Part shown: in pieces, positions 1 to 14,325 of the stretch
Position numbering within the stretch: position 1 is the first letter of the stretch
Layout: each line of letters opens with the position of its first letter
Source: Solea solea
Taxonomy: Eukaryota > Chordata > Actinopteri > Pleuronectiformes > Soleidae
Length of the DNA stretch: 64,000 nucleotides
Assembly: GCF_958295425.1 (NCBI RefSeq)
Contig: NW_026704061.1
Coordinates: 533,001 to 597,000, forward strand
Direction: 5' to 3'
Notes under the pieces: generated by a model
Databases searched by the model: none
The model's input: the letters and a program-made list of their open reading frames with translations, nothing else
Told to the model about the DNA's origin: nothing
Program-made: the position numbers and the translations under genes

Positions 1-1204
1 ATAAGATGTTAACTTTATTTGTGAGGTTTATGTTATGGGACAGTAGAAAAGTAAAAAAAATCAGAAAACAGCCGTATACTTGCTGAATGTGCAAAACAAA
101 AGACACAAATAGAAAAACACATCCAAACAGTGAAATCATTGCAAAATCAAACAGAAGTATATCTTATAAGATGTTAACTTTATTTGTGAGGTTTATGTTA
201 TGGGACAGTAGAAATTTGAAAAAAATCAGAAAACAGTCGTATACTTGCTGAATGTGCACAACAAAAGACACAAATAGAAAAACGCATCCAAACAGTGAAA
301 TCATTGCAAAATCAAACACTGAGGGTACAGAAGTATATCTTATAAGATGTTAACTTTATTTGTGAGGTTTATGTTATGGGACAGTAGAAAATTGAAAAAA
401 ATCAGAAAACAGCCGTATACTTGCTGAATGTGCACAAAAACAGACACAAATAGAAAAACACATCCAAACAGTGAAATCATTGCAAAATCAAACACTGAGG
501 TTACAGAAGTATATCTTATAAGATGTTAACTTTATTTGTGAGGTTTATGTTATGGGACAGTAGAAAATTGAAAAAAATCAGAAAACAGCCGTATACTTGC
601 TGAATGTGCACAAAAACAGACACACATAGAAAAACACATCCAAACAGTGAAATCATTGCAAAATCAAAAACTGAGGTTACAGAAGTATATCTTATAAGAT
701 TTTAACTTTATTTGTGAGGTTTATGTTATGGGACAGTAGAAAATTGAAAAAAATCAGAAAACAGCCGTATACTTGCTGAATGTGCACAAAACAGACACAA
801 ATAGAAAAACACATCCAAACAGTGAAATCATTGCAAAATCAAACACTGACGGCATATAACTATATCTTATAAGATGTTAACTTCATTTGTGAGGTTTATG
901 TTATGGGACAGTAGAAAATTGAAAAAAATCAGTCGATACTTGCTGAATGTGCACAAAAACAGACACAAATAGAAAAACACATCCAAACAGTGAAATCATT
1001 GCAAAATCAAACACTTAGGGTACAGAAGTATATCTTATAAGATGTTAACTTTATTTGTGAGGTTTATGTTATGGGACAGTAGAAAATTGAAAAAAATCTG
1101 TCGATACTTGCTGAATGTGCACAACAAAAGACACAAATAGAAAAACACATCCAAACAGTGAAATCATTGCAAAATCAAACACTGACGGCATATAACTATA
1201 TCTT
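1..1204 (+). repeat. HOR unit H7 (7 monomers, 1204 bp), copy 1
   Basis: Monomers begin at 1, 166, 342, 518, 694, 869 and 1037, with lengths 165, 176, 176, 176, 175, 168, 168. The first is the 'AAAAGTAAAA' type with a short tail. The second has 'GAAATTTG' and 'AAAACGC'. The fourth has 'CACACATAG' and ends before a 'GATTTTAAC' junction. The seventh has the private variant 'ATCTGTCGATAC'. All these marks recur in the copies at 3926-5129 and 9717-10920, so this is a real repeating unit. The window may begin at a unit boundary by chance. Confidence 0.93.
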
Positions 1205-2221
1205 ATAAGATGTTAACTTTATTTGTGAGGTTTATGTTATGGGACAGTAGAAAAGTAAAAAAAATCAGAAAACAGCCGTATACTTGCTGAATGTGCAAAA
1301 CAAAAGACACAAATAGAAAAACACATCCAAACAGTGAAATCATTGCAAAATCAAACAGAAGTATATCTTATAAGATGTTAACTTTATTTGTGAGGTTTAT
1401 GTTATGGGACAGTAGAAAATTGAAAAAAATCAGAAAACAGCCGTATACTTGCTGAATGTGCACAACAAAAGACACAAATAGAAAAACACATCCAAACAGT
1501 GAAATCATTGCAAAATCAAACAGAAGTATATCTTATAAGATGTTAACTTTATTTGTGAGGTTTATGTTATGGGACAGTAGAAAATTGAAAAAAATCAGAA
1601 AACAGCCGTATACTTGCTGAATGTGCACAAAAACAGACACACATAGAAAAACACATCCAAACAGTGAAATCATTGCAAAATCAAAAACTGAGGTTACAGA
1701 AGTATATCTTATAAGATTTTAACTTTATTTGTGAGGTTTATGTTATGGGACAGTAGAAAATTGAAAAAAATCAGAAAACAGCCGTATACTTGCTGAATGT
1801 GCACAAAACAGACACAAATAGAAAAACACATCCAAACAGTGAAATCATTGCAAAATCAAACACTGACGGCATATAACTATATCTTATAAGATGTTAACTT
1901 CATTTGTGAGGTTTATGTTATGGGACAGTAGAAAATTGAAAAAAATCAGTCGATACTTGCTGAATGTGCACAAAAACAGACACAAATAGAAAAACACATC
2001 CAAACAGTGAAATCATTGCAAAATCAAACACTTAGGGTACAGAAGTATATCTTATAAGATGTTAACTTTATTTGTGAGGTTTATGTTATGGGACAGTAGA
2101 AAATTGAAAAAAATCAGTCGATACTTGCTGAATGTGCACAACAAAAGACACAAATAGAAAAACACATCCAAACAGTGAAATCATTGCAAAATCAAACACT
2201 GACGGCATATAACTATATCTT
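1205..2221 (+). repeat. HOR unit H6 (6 monomers, 1017 bp)
   Basis: Monomers start at 1205, 1370, 1535, 1711, 1886 and 2054, with lengths 165, 165, 176, 175, 168, 168. H6 resembles H7, but in place of H7 monomers 2-3 it has one 165-bp 'CACAACAAAAG' monomer with the short tail. Monomer 5 carries 'CACTTAGGG'. H6 is the commonest unit in the left block. Confidence 0.93.
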
Positions 2222-3925
2222 ATAAGATGTTAACTTTATTTGTGAGGTTTATGTTATGGGACAGTAGAAAAGTAAAAAAAATCAGAAAACAGCCGTATAC
2301 TTGCTGAATGTGCAAAACAAAAGACACAAATAGAAAAACACATCCAAACAGTGAAATCATTGCAAAATCAAACAGAAGTATATCTTATAAGATGTTAACT
2401 TTATTTGTGAGGTTTATGTTATGGGACAGTAGAAAATTGAAAAAAATCAGAAAACAGCCGTATACTTGCTGAATGTGCACAACAAAAGACACAAATAGAA
2501 AAACACATCCAAACAGTGAAATCATTGCAAAATCAAACAGAAGTATATCTTATAAGATGTTAACTTTATTTGTGAGGTTTATGTTATGGGACAGTAGAAA
2601 ATTGAAAAAAATCAGAAAACAGCCGTATACTTGCTGAATGTGCACAAAAACAGACACACATAGAAAAACACATCCAAACAGTGAAATCATTGCAAAATCA
2701 AAAACTGAGGTTACAGAAGTATATCTTATAAGATTTTAACTTTATTTGTGAGGTTTATGTTATGGGACAGTAGAAAATTGAAAAAAATCAGAAAACAGCC
2801 GTATACTTGCTGAATGTGCACAAAACAGACACAAATAGAAAAACACATCCAAACAGTGAAATCATTGCAAAATCAAACACTGACGGCATATAACTATATC
2901 TTATAAGATGTTAACTTCATTTGTGAGGTTTATGTTATGGGACAGTAGAAAATTGAAAAAAATCAGTCGATACTTGCTGAATGTGCACAAAAACAGACAC
3001 AAATAGAAAAACACATCCAAACAGTGAAATCATTGCAAAATCAAACACTTAGGGTACAGAAGTATATCTTATAAGATGTTAACTTTATTTGTGAGGTTTA
3101 TGTTATGGGACAGTAGAAAATTGAAAAAAATCAGTCGATACTTGCTGAATGTGCACAACAAAAGACACAAATAGAAAAACGCATCCAAACAGTGAAATCA
3201 TTGCAAAATCAAACACTGAGGGTACAGAAGTATATCTTATAAGATGTTAACTTTATTTGTGAGGTTTATGTTATGGGACAGTAGAAAATTGAAAAAAATC
3301 AGAAAACAGCCGTATACTTGCTGAATGTGCACAAAAACAGACACACATAGAAAAACACATCCAAACAGTGAAATCATTGCAAAATCAAAAACTGAGGTTA
3401 CAGAAGTATATCTTATAAGATTTTAACTTTATTTGTGAGGTTTATGTTATGGGACAGTAGAAAATTGAAAAAAATCAGAAAACAGCCGTATACTTGCTGA
3501 ATGTGCACAAAACAGACACAAATAGAAAAACACATCCAAACAGTGAAATCATTGCAAAATCAAACACTGACGGCATATAACTATATCTTATAAGATGTTA
3601 ACTTCATTTGTGAGGTTTATGTTATGGGACAGTAGAAAATTGAAAAAAATCAGTCGATACTTGCTGAATGTGCACAAAAACAGACACAAATAGAAAAACA
3701 CATCCAAACAGTGAAATCATTGCAAAATCAAACACTGAGGGTACAGAAGTATATCTTATAAGATGTTAACTTTATTTGTGAGGTTTATGTTATGGGACAG
3801 TAGAAAATTGAAAAAAATCAGTCGATACTTGCTGAATGTGCACAACAAAAGACACAAATAGAAAAACACATCCAAACAGTGAAATCATTGCAAAATCAAA
3901 CACTGACGGCATATAACTATATCTT
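2222..3925 (+). repeat. Chimeric 10-monomer unit (H6 joined to part of H7), 1704 bp
   Basis: Monomers at 2222-3070 follow H6 positions 1-5. The monomer at 3071-3238 is a hybrid. Its left half has the 'CAGTCGATAC' deletion and matches H6 monomer 6, and its right half has 'AAAACGC' and 'GAGGGTACAG' and matches H7 monomer 2. After it come four monomers (3239, 3415, 3590, 3758) of H7 positions 4-7 type, though with 'CACTGAGGG' and 'CAGTCG' where H7 has 'CACTTAGGG' and 'CTGTCG'. An unequal exchange inside one monomer explains this. Confidence 0.85.
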
Positions 3926-5129
3926 ATAAGATGTTAACTTTATTTGTGAGGTTTATGTTATGGGACAGTAGAAAAGTAAAAAAAATCAGAAAACAGCCGT
4001 ATACTTGCTGAATGTGCAAAACAAAAGACACAAATAGAAAAACACATCCAAACAGTGAAATCATTGCAAAATCAAACAGAAGTATATCTTATAAGATGTT
4101 AACTTTATTTGTGAGGTTTATGTTATGGGACAGTAGAAATTTGAAAAAAATCAGAAAACAGTCGTATACTTGCTGAATGTGCACAACAAAAGACACAAAT
4201 AGAAAAACGCATCCAAACAGTGAAATCATTGCAAAATCAAACACTGAGGGTACAGAAGTATATCTTATAAGATGTTAACTTTATTTGTGAGGTTTATGTT
4301 ATGGGACAGTAGAAAATTGAAAAAAATCAGAAAACAGCCGTATACTTGCTGAATGTGCACAAAAACAGACACAAATAGAAAAACACATCCAAACAGTGAA
4401 ATCATTGCAAAATCAAACACTGAGGTTACAGAAGTATATCTTATAAGATGTTAACTTTATTTGTGAGGTTTATGTTATGGGACAGTAGAAAATTGAAAAA
4501 AATCAGAAAACAGCCGTATACTTGCTGAATGTGCACAAAAACAGACACACATAGAAAAACACATCCAAACAGTGAAATCATTGCAAAATCAAAAACTGAG
4601 GTTACAGAAGTATATCTTATAAGATTTTAACTTTATTTGTGAGGTTTATGTTATGGGACAGTAGAAAATTGAAAAAAATCAGAAAACAGCCGTATACTTG
4701 CTGAATGTGCACAAAACAGACACAAATAGAAAAACACATCCAAACAGTGAAATCATTGCAAAATCAAACACTGACGGCATATAACTATATCTTATAAGAT
4801 GTTAACTTCATTTGTGAGGTTTATGTTATGGGACAGTAGAAAATTGAAAAAAATCAGTCGATACTTGCTGAATGTGCACAAAAACAGACACAAATAGAAA
4901 AACACATCCAAACAGTGAAATCATTGCAAAATCAAACACTTAGGGTACAGAAGTATATCTTATAAGATGTTAACTTTATTTGTGAGGTTTATGTTATGGG
5001 ACAGTAGAAAATTGAAAAAAATCTGTCGATACTTGCTGAATGTGCACAACAAAAGACACAAATAGAAAAACACATCCAAACAGTGAAATCATTGCAAAAT
5101 CAAACACTGACGGCATATAACTATATCTT
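3926..5129 (+). repeat. HOR unit H7, copy 2 (1204 bp)
   Basis: It has the same seven monomer lengths and private variants as 1-1204, including 'GAAATTTG', 'AAAACGC', 'CACTTAGGG' and 'ATCTGTCGATAC'. I saw no difference from copy 1 at the positions compared. It starts the 7-6-6-9 super-unit at 3926-8699. Confidence 0.93.
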
Positions 5130-6146
5130 ATAAGATGTTAACTTTATTTGTGAGGTTTATGTTATGGGACAGTAGAAAAGTAAAAAAAATCAGAAAACAG
5201 CCGTATACTTGCTGAATGTGCAAAACAAAAGACACAAATAGAAAAACACATCCAAACAGTGAAATCATTGCAAAATCAAACAGAAGTATATCTTATAAGA
5301 TGTTAACTTTATTTGTGAGGTTTATGTTATGGGACAGTAGAAAATTGAAAAAAATCAGAAAACAGCCGTATACTTGCTGAATGTGCACAACAAAAGACAC
5401 AAATAGAAAAACACATCCAAACAGTGAAATCATTGCAAAATCAAACAGAAGTATATCTTATAAGATGTTAACTTTATTTGTGAGGTTTATGTTATGGGAC
5501 AGTAGAAAATTGAAAAAAATCAGAAAACAGCCGTATACTTGCTGAATGTGCACAAAAACAGACACACATAGAAAAACACATCCAAACAGTGAAATCATTG
5601 CAAAATCAAAAACTGAGGTTACAGAAGTATATCTTATAAGATTTTAACTTTATTTGTGAGGTTTATGTTATGGGACAGTAGAAAATTGAAAAAAATCAGA
5701 AAACAGCCGTATACTTGCTGAATGTGCACAAAACAGACACAAATAGAAAAACACATCCAAACAGTGAAATCATTGCAAAATCAAACACTGACGGCATATA
5801 ACTATATCTTATAAGATGTTAACTTCATTTGTGAGGTTTATGTTATGGGACAGTAGAAAATTGAAAAAAATCAGTCGATACTTGCTGAATGTGCACAAAA
5901 ACAGACACAAATAGAAAAACACATCCAAACAGTGAAATCATTGCAAAATCAAACACTTAGGGTACAGAAGTATATCTTATAAGATGTTAACTTTATTTGT
6001 GAGGTTTATGTTATGGGACAGTAGAAAATTGAAAAAAATCAGTCGATACTTGCTGAATGTGCACAACAAAAGACACAAATAGAAAAACACATCCAAACAG
6101 TGAAATCATTGCAAAATCAAACACTGACGGCATATAACTATATCTT
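5130..6146 (+). repeat. HOR unit H6 (1017 bp)
   Basis: Six monomers of 165, 165, 176, 175, 168 and 168 bp, starting with the 'AAAAGTAAAA' type and carrying 'CACTTAGGG' in the fifth. It matches 1205-2221 at all diagnostic sites compared. Confidence 0.92.
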
Positions 6147-7163
6147 ATAAGATGTTAACTTTATTTGTGAGGTTTATGTTATGGGACAGTAGAAAAGTAA
6201 AAAAAATCAGAAAACAGCCGTATACTTGCTGAATGTGCAAAACAAAAGACACAAATAGAAAAACACATCCAAACAGTGAAATCATTGCAAAATCAAACAG
6301 AAGTATATCTTATAAGATGTTAACTTTATTTGTGAGGTTTATGTTATGGGACAGTAGAAAATTGAAAAAAATCAGAAAACAGCCGTATACTTGCTGAATG
6401 TGCACAACAAAAGACACAAATAGAAAAACACATCCAAACAGTGAAATCATTGCAAAATCAAACAGAAGTATATCTTATAAGATGTTAACTTTATTTGTGA
6501 GGTTTATGTTATGGGACAGTAGAAAATTGAAAAAAATCAGAAAACAGCCGTATACTTGCTGAATGTGCACAAAAACAGACACACATAGAAAAACACATCC
6601 AAACAGTGAAATCATTGCAAAATCAAAAACTGAGGTTACAGAAGTATATCTTATAAGATTTTAACTTTATTTGTGAGGTTTATGTTATGGGACAGTAGAA
6701 AATTGAAAAAAATCAGAAAACAGCCGTATACTTGCTGAATGTGCACAAAACAGACACAAATAGAAAAACACATCCAAACAGTGAAATCATTGCAAAATCA
6801 AACACTGACGGCATATAACTATATCTTATAAGATGTTAACTTCATTTGTGAGGTTTATGTTATGGGACAGTAGAAAATTGAAAAAAATCAGTCGATACTT
6901 GCTGAATGTGCACAAAAACAGACACAAATAGAAAAACACATCCAAACAGTGAAATCATTGCAAAATCAAACACTTAGGGTACAGAAGTATATCTTATAAG
7001 ATGTTAACTTTATTTGTGAGGTTTATGTTATGGGACAGTAGAAAATTGAAAAAAATCAGTCGATACTTGCTGAATGTGCACAACAAAAGACACAAATAGA
7101 AAAACACATCCAAACAGTGAAATCATTGCAAAATCAAACACTGACGGCATATAACTATATCTT
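6147..7163 (+). repeat. HOR unit H6 (1017 bp), adjacent copy
   Basis: This is a direct tandem copy of 5130-6146 with the same length series and variants. Confidence 0.92.
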
Positions 7164-8699
7164 ATAAGATGTTAACTTTATTTGTGAGGTTTATGTTATG
7201 GGACAGTAGAAAAGTAAAAAAAATCAGAAAACAGCCGTATACTTGCTGAATGTGCAAAACAAAAGACACAAATAGAAAAACACATCCAAACAGTGAAATC
7301 ATTGCAAAATCAAACAGAAGTATATCTTATAAGATGTTAACTTTATTTGTGAGGTTTATGTTATGGGACAGTAGAAAATTGAAAAAAATCAGAAAACAGC
7401 CGTATACTTGCTGAATGTGCACAACAAAAGACACAAATAGAAAAACACATCCAAACAGTGAAATCATTGCAAAATCAAACAGAAGTATATCTTATAAGAT
7501 GTTAACTTTATTTGTGAGGTTTATGTTATGGGACAGTAGAAAATTGAAAAAAATCAGAAAACAGCCGTATACTTGCTGAATGTGCACAAAAACAGACACA
7601 CATAGAAAAACACATCCAAACAGTGAAATCATTGCAAAATCAAAAACTGAGGTTACAGAAGTATATCTTATAAGATTTTAACTTTATTTGTGAGGTTTAT
7701 GTTATGGGACAGTAGAAAATTGAAAAAAATCAGAAAACAGCCGTATACTTGCTGAATGTGCACAAAACAGACACAAATAGAAAAACACATCCAAACAGTG
7801 AAATCATTGCAAAATCAAACACTGACGGCATATAACTATATCTTATAAGATGTTAACTTCATTTGTGAGGTTTATGTTATGGGACAGTAGAAAATTGAAA
7901 AAAATCAGTCGATACTTGCTGAATGTGCACAAAAACAGACACAAATAGAAAAACACATCCAAACAGTGAAATCATTGCAAAATCAAACACTGAGGGTACA
8001 GAAGTATATCTTATAAGATGTTAACTTTATTTGTGAGGTTTATGTTATGGGACAGTAGAAAATTGAAAAAAATCAGAAAACAGCCGTATACTTGCTGAAT
8101 GTGCACAAAACAGACACAAATAGAAAAACACATCCAAACAGTGAAATCATTGCAAAATCAAACACTGACGGCATATAACTATATCTTATAAGATGTTAAC
8201 TTCATTTGTGAGGTTTATGTTATGGGACAGTAGAAAATTGAAAAAAATCAGTCGATACTTGCTGAATGTGCACAAAAACAGACACAAATAGAAAAACACA
8301 TCCAAACAGTGAAATCATTGCAAAATCAAACACTGAGGGTACAGAAGTATATCTTATAAGATGTTAACTTTATTTGTGAGGTTTATGTTATGGGACAGTA
8401 GAAAATTGAAAAAAATCAGAAAACAGCCGTATACTTGCTGAATGTGCACAACAAAAGACACAAATAGAAAAACACATCCAAACAGTGAAATCATTGCAAA
8501 ATCAAACACTGACGACATATAACTATATCTTATAAGATGTTAACTTCATTTGTGAGGTTTATGTTATGGGACAGTAGAAAATTGAAAAAAATCAGTCGAT
8601 ACTTGCTGAATGTGCACAACAAAAGACACAAATAGAAAAACACATCCAAACAGTGAAATCATTGCAAAATCAAACACTGACGGCATATAACTATATCTT
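7164..8699 (+). repeat. HOR unit H9 (9 monomers, 1536 bp), copy 1
   Basis: Monomer starts are 7164, 7329, 7494, 7670, 7845, 8013, 8188, 8356 and 8532, with lengths 165, 165, 176, 175, 168, 175, 168, 176, 168. It equals H6 with 519 bp more: a second 175+168 pair like monomers 4-5, plus a 176-bp monomer with the private tail 'GACGACATATAAC'. Its fifth monomer reads 'CACTGAGGG' rather than 'CACTTAGGG'. Full copies lie at 12790-14325 and 14326-15861. Confidence 0.92.
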
Positions 8700-9716
8700 A
8701 TAAGATGTTAACTTTATTTGTGAGGTTTATGTTATGGGACAGTAGAAAAGTAAAAAAAATCAGAAAACAGCCGTATACTTGCTGAATGTGCAAAACAAAA
8801 GACACAAATAGAAAAACACATCCAAACAGTGAAATCATTGCAAAATCAAACAGAAGTATATCTTATAAGATGTTAACTTTATTTGTGAGGTTTATGTTAT
8901 GGGACAGTAGAAAATTGAAAAAAATCAGAAAACAGCCGTATACTTGCTGAATGTGCACAACAAAAGACACAAATAGAAAAACACATCCAAACAGTGAAAT
9001 CATTGCAAAATCAAACAGAAGTATATCTTATAAGATGTTAACTTTATTTGTGAGGTTTATGTTATGGGACAGTAGAAAATTGAAAAAAATCAGAAAACAG
9101 CCGTATACTTGCTGAATGTGCACAAAAACAGACACACATAGAAAAACACATCCAAACAGTGAAATCATTGCAAAATCAAAAACTGAGGTTACAGAAGTAT
9201 ATCTTATAAGATTTTAACTTTATTTGTGAGGTTTATGTTATGGGACAGTAGAAAATTGAAAAAAATCAGAAAACAGCCGTATACTTGCTGAATGTGCACA
9301 AAACAGACACAAATAGAAAAACACATCCAAACAGTGAAATCATTGCAAAATCAAACACTGACGGCATATAACTATATCTTATAAGATGTTAACTTCATTT
9401 GTGAGGTTTATGTTATGGGACAGTAGAAAATTGAAAAAAATCAGTCGATACTTGCTGAATGTGCACAAAAACAGACACAAATAGAAAAACACATCCAAAC
9501 AGTGAAATCATTGCAAAATCAAACACTGAGGGTACAGAAGTATATCTTATAAGATGTTAACTTTATTTGTGAGGTTTATGTTATGGGACAGTAGAAAATT
9601 GAAAAAAATCAGTCGATACTTGCTGAATGTGCACAACAAAAGACACAAATAGAAAAACACATCCAAACAGTGAAATCATTGCAAAATCAAACACTGACGG
9701 CATATAACTATATCTT
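8700..9716 (+). repeat. HOR unit H6 (1017 bp), H9-flavoured
   Basis: It has the H6 length series, but the fifth monomer reads 'CACTGAGGG' as in H9 rather than 'CACTTAGGG' as in the other H6 copies. It may be an H9 unit that lost its three extra monomers, or an H6/H9 recombinant. Confidence 0.88.
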
Positions 9717-10920
9717 ATAAGATGTTAACTTTATTTGTGAGGTTTATGTTATGGGACAGTAGAAAAGTAAAAAAAATCAGAAAACAGCCGTATACTTGCT
9801 GAATGTGCAAAACAAAAGACACAAATAGAAAAACACATCCAAACAGTGAAATCATTGCAAAATCAAACAGAAGTATATCTTATAAGATGTTAACTTTATT
9901 TGTGAGGTTTATGTTATGGGACAGTAGAAATTTGAAAAAAATCAGAAAACAGTCGTATACTTGCTGAATGTGCACAACAAAAGACACAAATAGAAAAACG
10001 CATCCAAACAGTGAAATCATTGCAAAATCAAACACTGAGGGTACAGAAGTATATCTTATAAGATGTTAACTTTATTTGTGAGGTTTATGTTATGGGACAG
10101 TAGAAAATTGAAAAAAATCAGAAAACAGCCGTATACTTGCTGAATGTGCACAAAAACAGACACAAATAGAAAAACACATCCAAACAGTGAAATCATTGCA
10201 AAATCAAACACTGAGGTTACAGAAGTATATCTTATAAGATGTTAACTTTATTTGTGAGGTTTATGTTATGGGACAGTAGAAAATTGAAAAAAATCAGAAA
10301 ACAGCCGTATACTTGCTGAATGTGCACAAAAACAGACACACATAGAAAAACACATCCAAACAGTGAAATCATTGCAAAATCAAAAACTGAGGTTACAGAA
10401 GTATATCTTATAAGATTTTAACTTTATTTGTGAGGTTTATGTTATGGGACAGTAGAAAATTGAAAAAAATCAGAAAACAGCCGTATACTTGCTGAATGTG
10501 CACAAAACAGACACAAATAGAAAAACACATCCAAACAGTGAAATCATTGCAAAATCAAACACTGACGGCATATAACTATATCTTATAAGATGTTAACTTC
10601 ATTTGTGAGGTTTATGTTATGGGACAGTAGAAAATTGAAAAAAATCAGTCGATACTTGCTGAATGTGCACAAAAACAGACACAAATAGAAAAACACATCC
10701 AAACAGTGAAATCATTGCAAAATCAAACACTTAGGGTACAGAAGTATATCTTATAAGATGTTAACTTTATTTGTGAGGTTTATGTTATGGGACAGTAGAA
10801 AATTGAAAAAAATCTGTCGATACTTGCTGAATGTGCACAACAAAAGACACAAATAGAAAAACACATCCAAACAGTGAAATCATTGCAAAATCAAACACTG
10901 ACGGCATATAACTATATCTT
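9717..10920 (+). repeat. HOR unit H7, copy 3 (1204 bp)
   Basis: It carries all H7 hallmarks and the same length series as copies 1 and 2, and starts the 7-6-5-9 super-unit at 9717-14325. Confidence 0.93.
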
Positions 10921-11937
10921 ATAAGATGTTAACTTTATTTGTGAGGTTTATGTTATGGGACAGTAGAAAAGTAAAAAAAATCAGAAAACAGCCGTATACT
11001 TGCTGAATGTGCAAAACAAAAGACACAAATAGAAAAACACATCCAAACAGTGAAATCATTGCAAAATCAAACAGAAGTATATCTTATAAGATGTTAACTT
11101 TATTTGTGAGGTTTATGTTATGGGACAGTAGAAAATTGAAAAAAATCAGAAAACAGCCGTATACTTGCTGAATGTGCACAACAAAAGACACAAATAGAAA
11201 AACACATCCAAACAGTGAAATCATTGCAAAATCAAACAGAAGTATATCTTATAAGATGTTAACTTTATTTGTGAGGTTTATGTTATGGGACAGTAGAAAA
11301 TTGAAAAAAATCAGAAAACAGCCGTATACTTGCTGAATGTGCACAAAAACAGACACACATAGAAAAACACATCCAAACAGTGAAATCATTGCAAAATCAA
11401 AAACTGAGGTTACAGAAGTATATCTTATAAGATTTTAACTTTATTTGTGAGGTTTATGTTATGGGACAGTAGAAAATTGAAAAAAATCAGAAAACAGCCG
11501 TATACTTGCTGAATGTGCACAAAACAGACACAAATAGAAAAACACATCCAAACAGTGAAATCATTGCAAAATCAAACACTGACGGCATATAACTATATCT
11601 TATAAGATGTTAACTTCATTTGTGAGGTTTATGTTATGGGACAGTAGAAAATTGAAAAAAATCAGTCGATACTTGCTGAATGTGCACAAAAACAGACACA
11701 AATAGAAAAACACATCCAAACAGTGAAATCATTGCAAAATCAAACACTTAGGGTACAGAAGTATATCTTATAAGATGTTAACTTTATTTGTGAGGTTTAT
11801 GTTATGGGACAGTAGAAAATTGAAAAAAATCAGTCGATACTTGCTGAATGTGCACAACAAAAGACACAAATAGAAAAACACATCCAAACAGTGAAATCAT
11901 TGCAAAATCAAACACTGACGGCATATAACTATATCTT
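10921..11937 (+). repeat. HOR unit H6 (1017 bp)
   Basis: Six monomers of standard H6 lengths with 'CACTTAGGG' in monomer 5, following H7 as at 1205 and 5130. Confidence 0.92.
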
Positions 11938-12789
11938 ATAAGATGTTAACTTTATTTGTGAGGTTTATGTTATGGGACAGTAGAAAAGTAAAAAAAATCA
12001 GAAAACAGCCGTATACTTGCTGAATGTGCAAAACAAAAGACACAAATAGAAAAACACATCCAAACAGTGAAATCATTGCAAAATCAAACAGAAGTATATC
12101 TTATAAGATGTTAACTTTATTTGTGAGGTTTATGTTATGGGACAGTAGAAAATTGAAAAAAATCAGAAAACAGCCGTATACTTGCTGAATGTGCACAAAA
12201 ACAGACACACATAGAAAAACACATCCAAACAGTGAAATCATTGCAAAATCAAAAACTGAGGTTACAGAAGTATATCTTATAAGATTTTAACTTTATTTGT
12301 GAGGTTTATGTTATGGGACAGTAGAAAATTGAAAAAAATCAGAAAACAGCCGTATACTTGCTGAATGTGCACAAAACAGACACAAATAGAAAAACACATC
12401 CAAACAGTGAAATCATTGCAAAATCAAACACTGACGGCATATAACTATATCTTATAAGATGTTAACTTCATTTGTGAGGTTTATGTTATGGGACAGTAGA
12501 AAATTGAAAAAAATCAGTCGATACTTGCTGAATGTGCACAAAAACAGACACAAATAGAAAAACACATCCAAACAGTGAAATCATTGCAAAATCAAACACT
12601 TAGGGTACAGAAGTATATCTTATAAGATGTTAACTTTATTTGTGAGGTTTATGTTATGGGACAGTAGAAAATTGAAAAAAATCAGTCGATACTTGCTGAA
12701 TGTGCACAACAAAAGACACAAATAGAAAAACACATCCAAACAGTGAAATCATTGCAAAATCAAACACTGACGGCATATAACTATATCTT
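11938..12789 (+). repeat. HOR unit H5 (5 monomers, 852 bp)
   Basis: Lengths are 165, 176, 175, 168, 168. It equals H6 minus its second, 165-bp monomer, and 852 + 165 = 1017 exactly. It occupies the position that a second H6 occupies in the super-unit at 3926-8699. A clean one-monomer deletion by unequal exchange is the simplest explanation. Confidence 0.9.
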
Positions 12790-14325
12790 ATAAGATGTTA
12801 ACTTTATTTGTGAGGTTTATGTTATGGGACAGTAGAAAAGTAAAAAAAATCAGAAAACAGCCGTATACTTGCTGAATGTGCAAAACAAAAGACACAAATA
12901 GAAAAACACATCCAAACAGTGAAATCATTGCAAAATCAAACAGAAGTATATCTTATAAGATGTTAACTTTATTTGTGAGGTTTATGTTATGGGACAGTAG
13001 AAAATTGAAAAAAATCAGAAAACAGCCGTATACTTGCTGAATGTGCACAACAAAAGACACAAATAGAAAAACACATCCAAACAGTGAAATCATTGCAAAA
13101 TCAAACAGAAGTATATCTTATAAGATGTTAACTTTATTTGTGAGGTTTATGTTATGGGACAGTAGAAAATTGAAAAAAATCAGAAAACAGCCGTATACTT
13201 GCTGAATGTGCACAAAAACAGACACACATAGAAAAACACATCCAAACAGTGAAATCATTGCAAAATCAAAAACTGAGGTTACAGAAGTATATCTTATAAG
13301 ATTTTAACTTTATTTGTGAGGTTTATGTTATGGGACAGTAGAAAATTGAAAAAAATCAGAAAACAGCCGTATACTTGCTGAATGTGCACAAAACAGACAC
13401 AAATAGAAAAACACATCCAAACAGTGAAATCATTGCAAAATCAAACACTGACGGCATATAACTATATCTTATAAGATGTTAACTTCATTTGTGAGGTTTA
13501 TGTTATGGGACAGTAGAAAATTGAAAAAAATCAGTCGATACTTGCTGAATGTGCACAAAAACAGACACAAATAGAAAAACACATCCAAACAGTGAAATCA
13601 TTGCAAAATCAAACACTGAGGGTACAGAAGTATATCTTATAAGATGTTAACTTTATTTGTGAGGTTTATGTTATGGGACAGTAGAAAATTGAAAAAAATC
13701 AGAAAACAGCCGTATACTTGCTGAATGTGCACAAAACAGACACAAATAGAAAAACACATCCAAACAGTGAAATCATTGCAAAATCAAACACTGACGGCAT
13801 ATAACTATATCTTATAAGATGTTAACTTCATTTGTGAGGTTTATGTTATGGGACAGTAGAAAATTGAAAAAAATCAGTCGATACTTGCTGAATGTGCACA
13901 AAAACAGACACAAATAGAAAAACACATCCAAACAGTGAAATCATTGCAAAATCAAACACTGAGGGTACAGAAGTATATCTTATAAGATGTTAACTTTATT
14001 TGTGAGGTTTATGTTATGGGACAGTAGAAAATTGAAAAAAATCAGAAAACAGCCGTATACTTGCTGAATGTGCACAACAAAAGACACAAATAGAAAAACA
14101 CATCCAAACAGTGAAATCATTGCAAAATCAAACACTGACGACATATAACTATATCTTATAAGATGTTAACTTCATTTGTGAGGTTTATGTTATGGGACAG
14201 TAGAAAATTGAAAAAAATCAGTCGATACTTGCTGAATGTGCACAACAAAAGACACAAATAGAAAAACACATCCAAACAGTGAAATCATTGCAAAATCAAA
14301 CACTGACGGCATATAACTATATCTT
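12790..14325 (+). repeat. HOR unit H9, copy 2 (1536 bp)
   Basis: It has the same nine-monomer length series and the private 'GACGACATATAAC' tail as copy 1. Confidence 0.92.
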
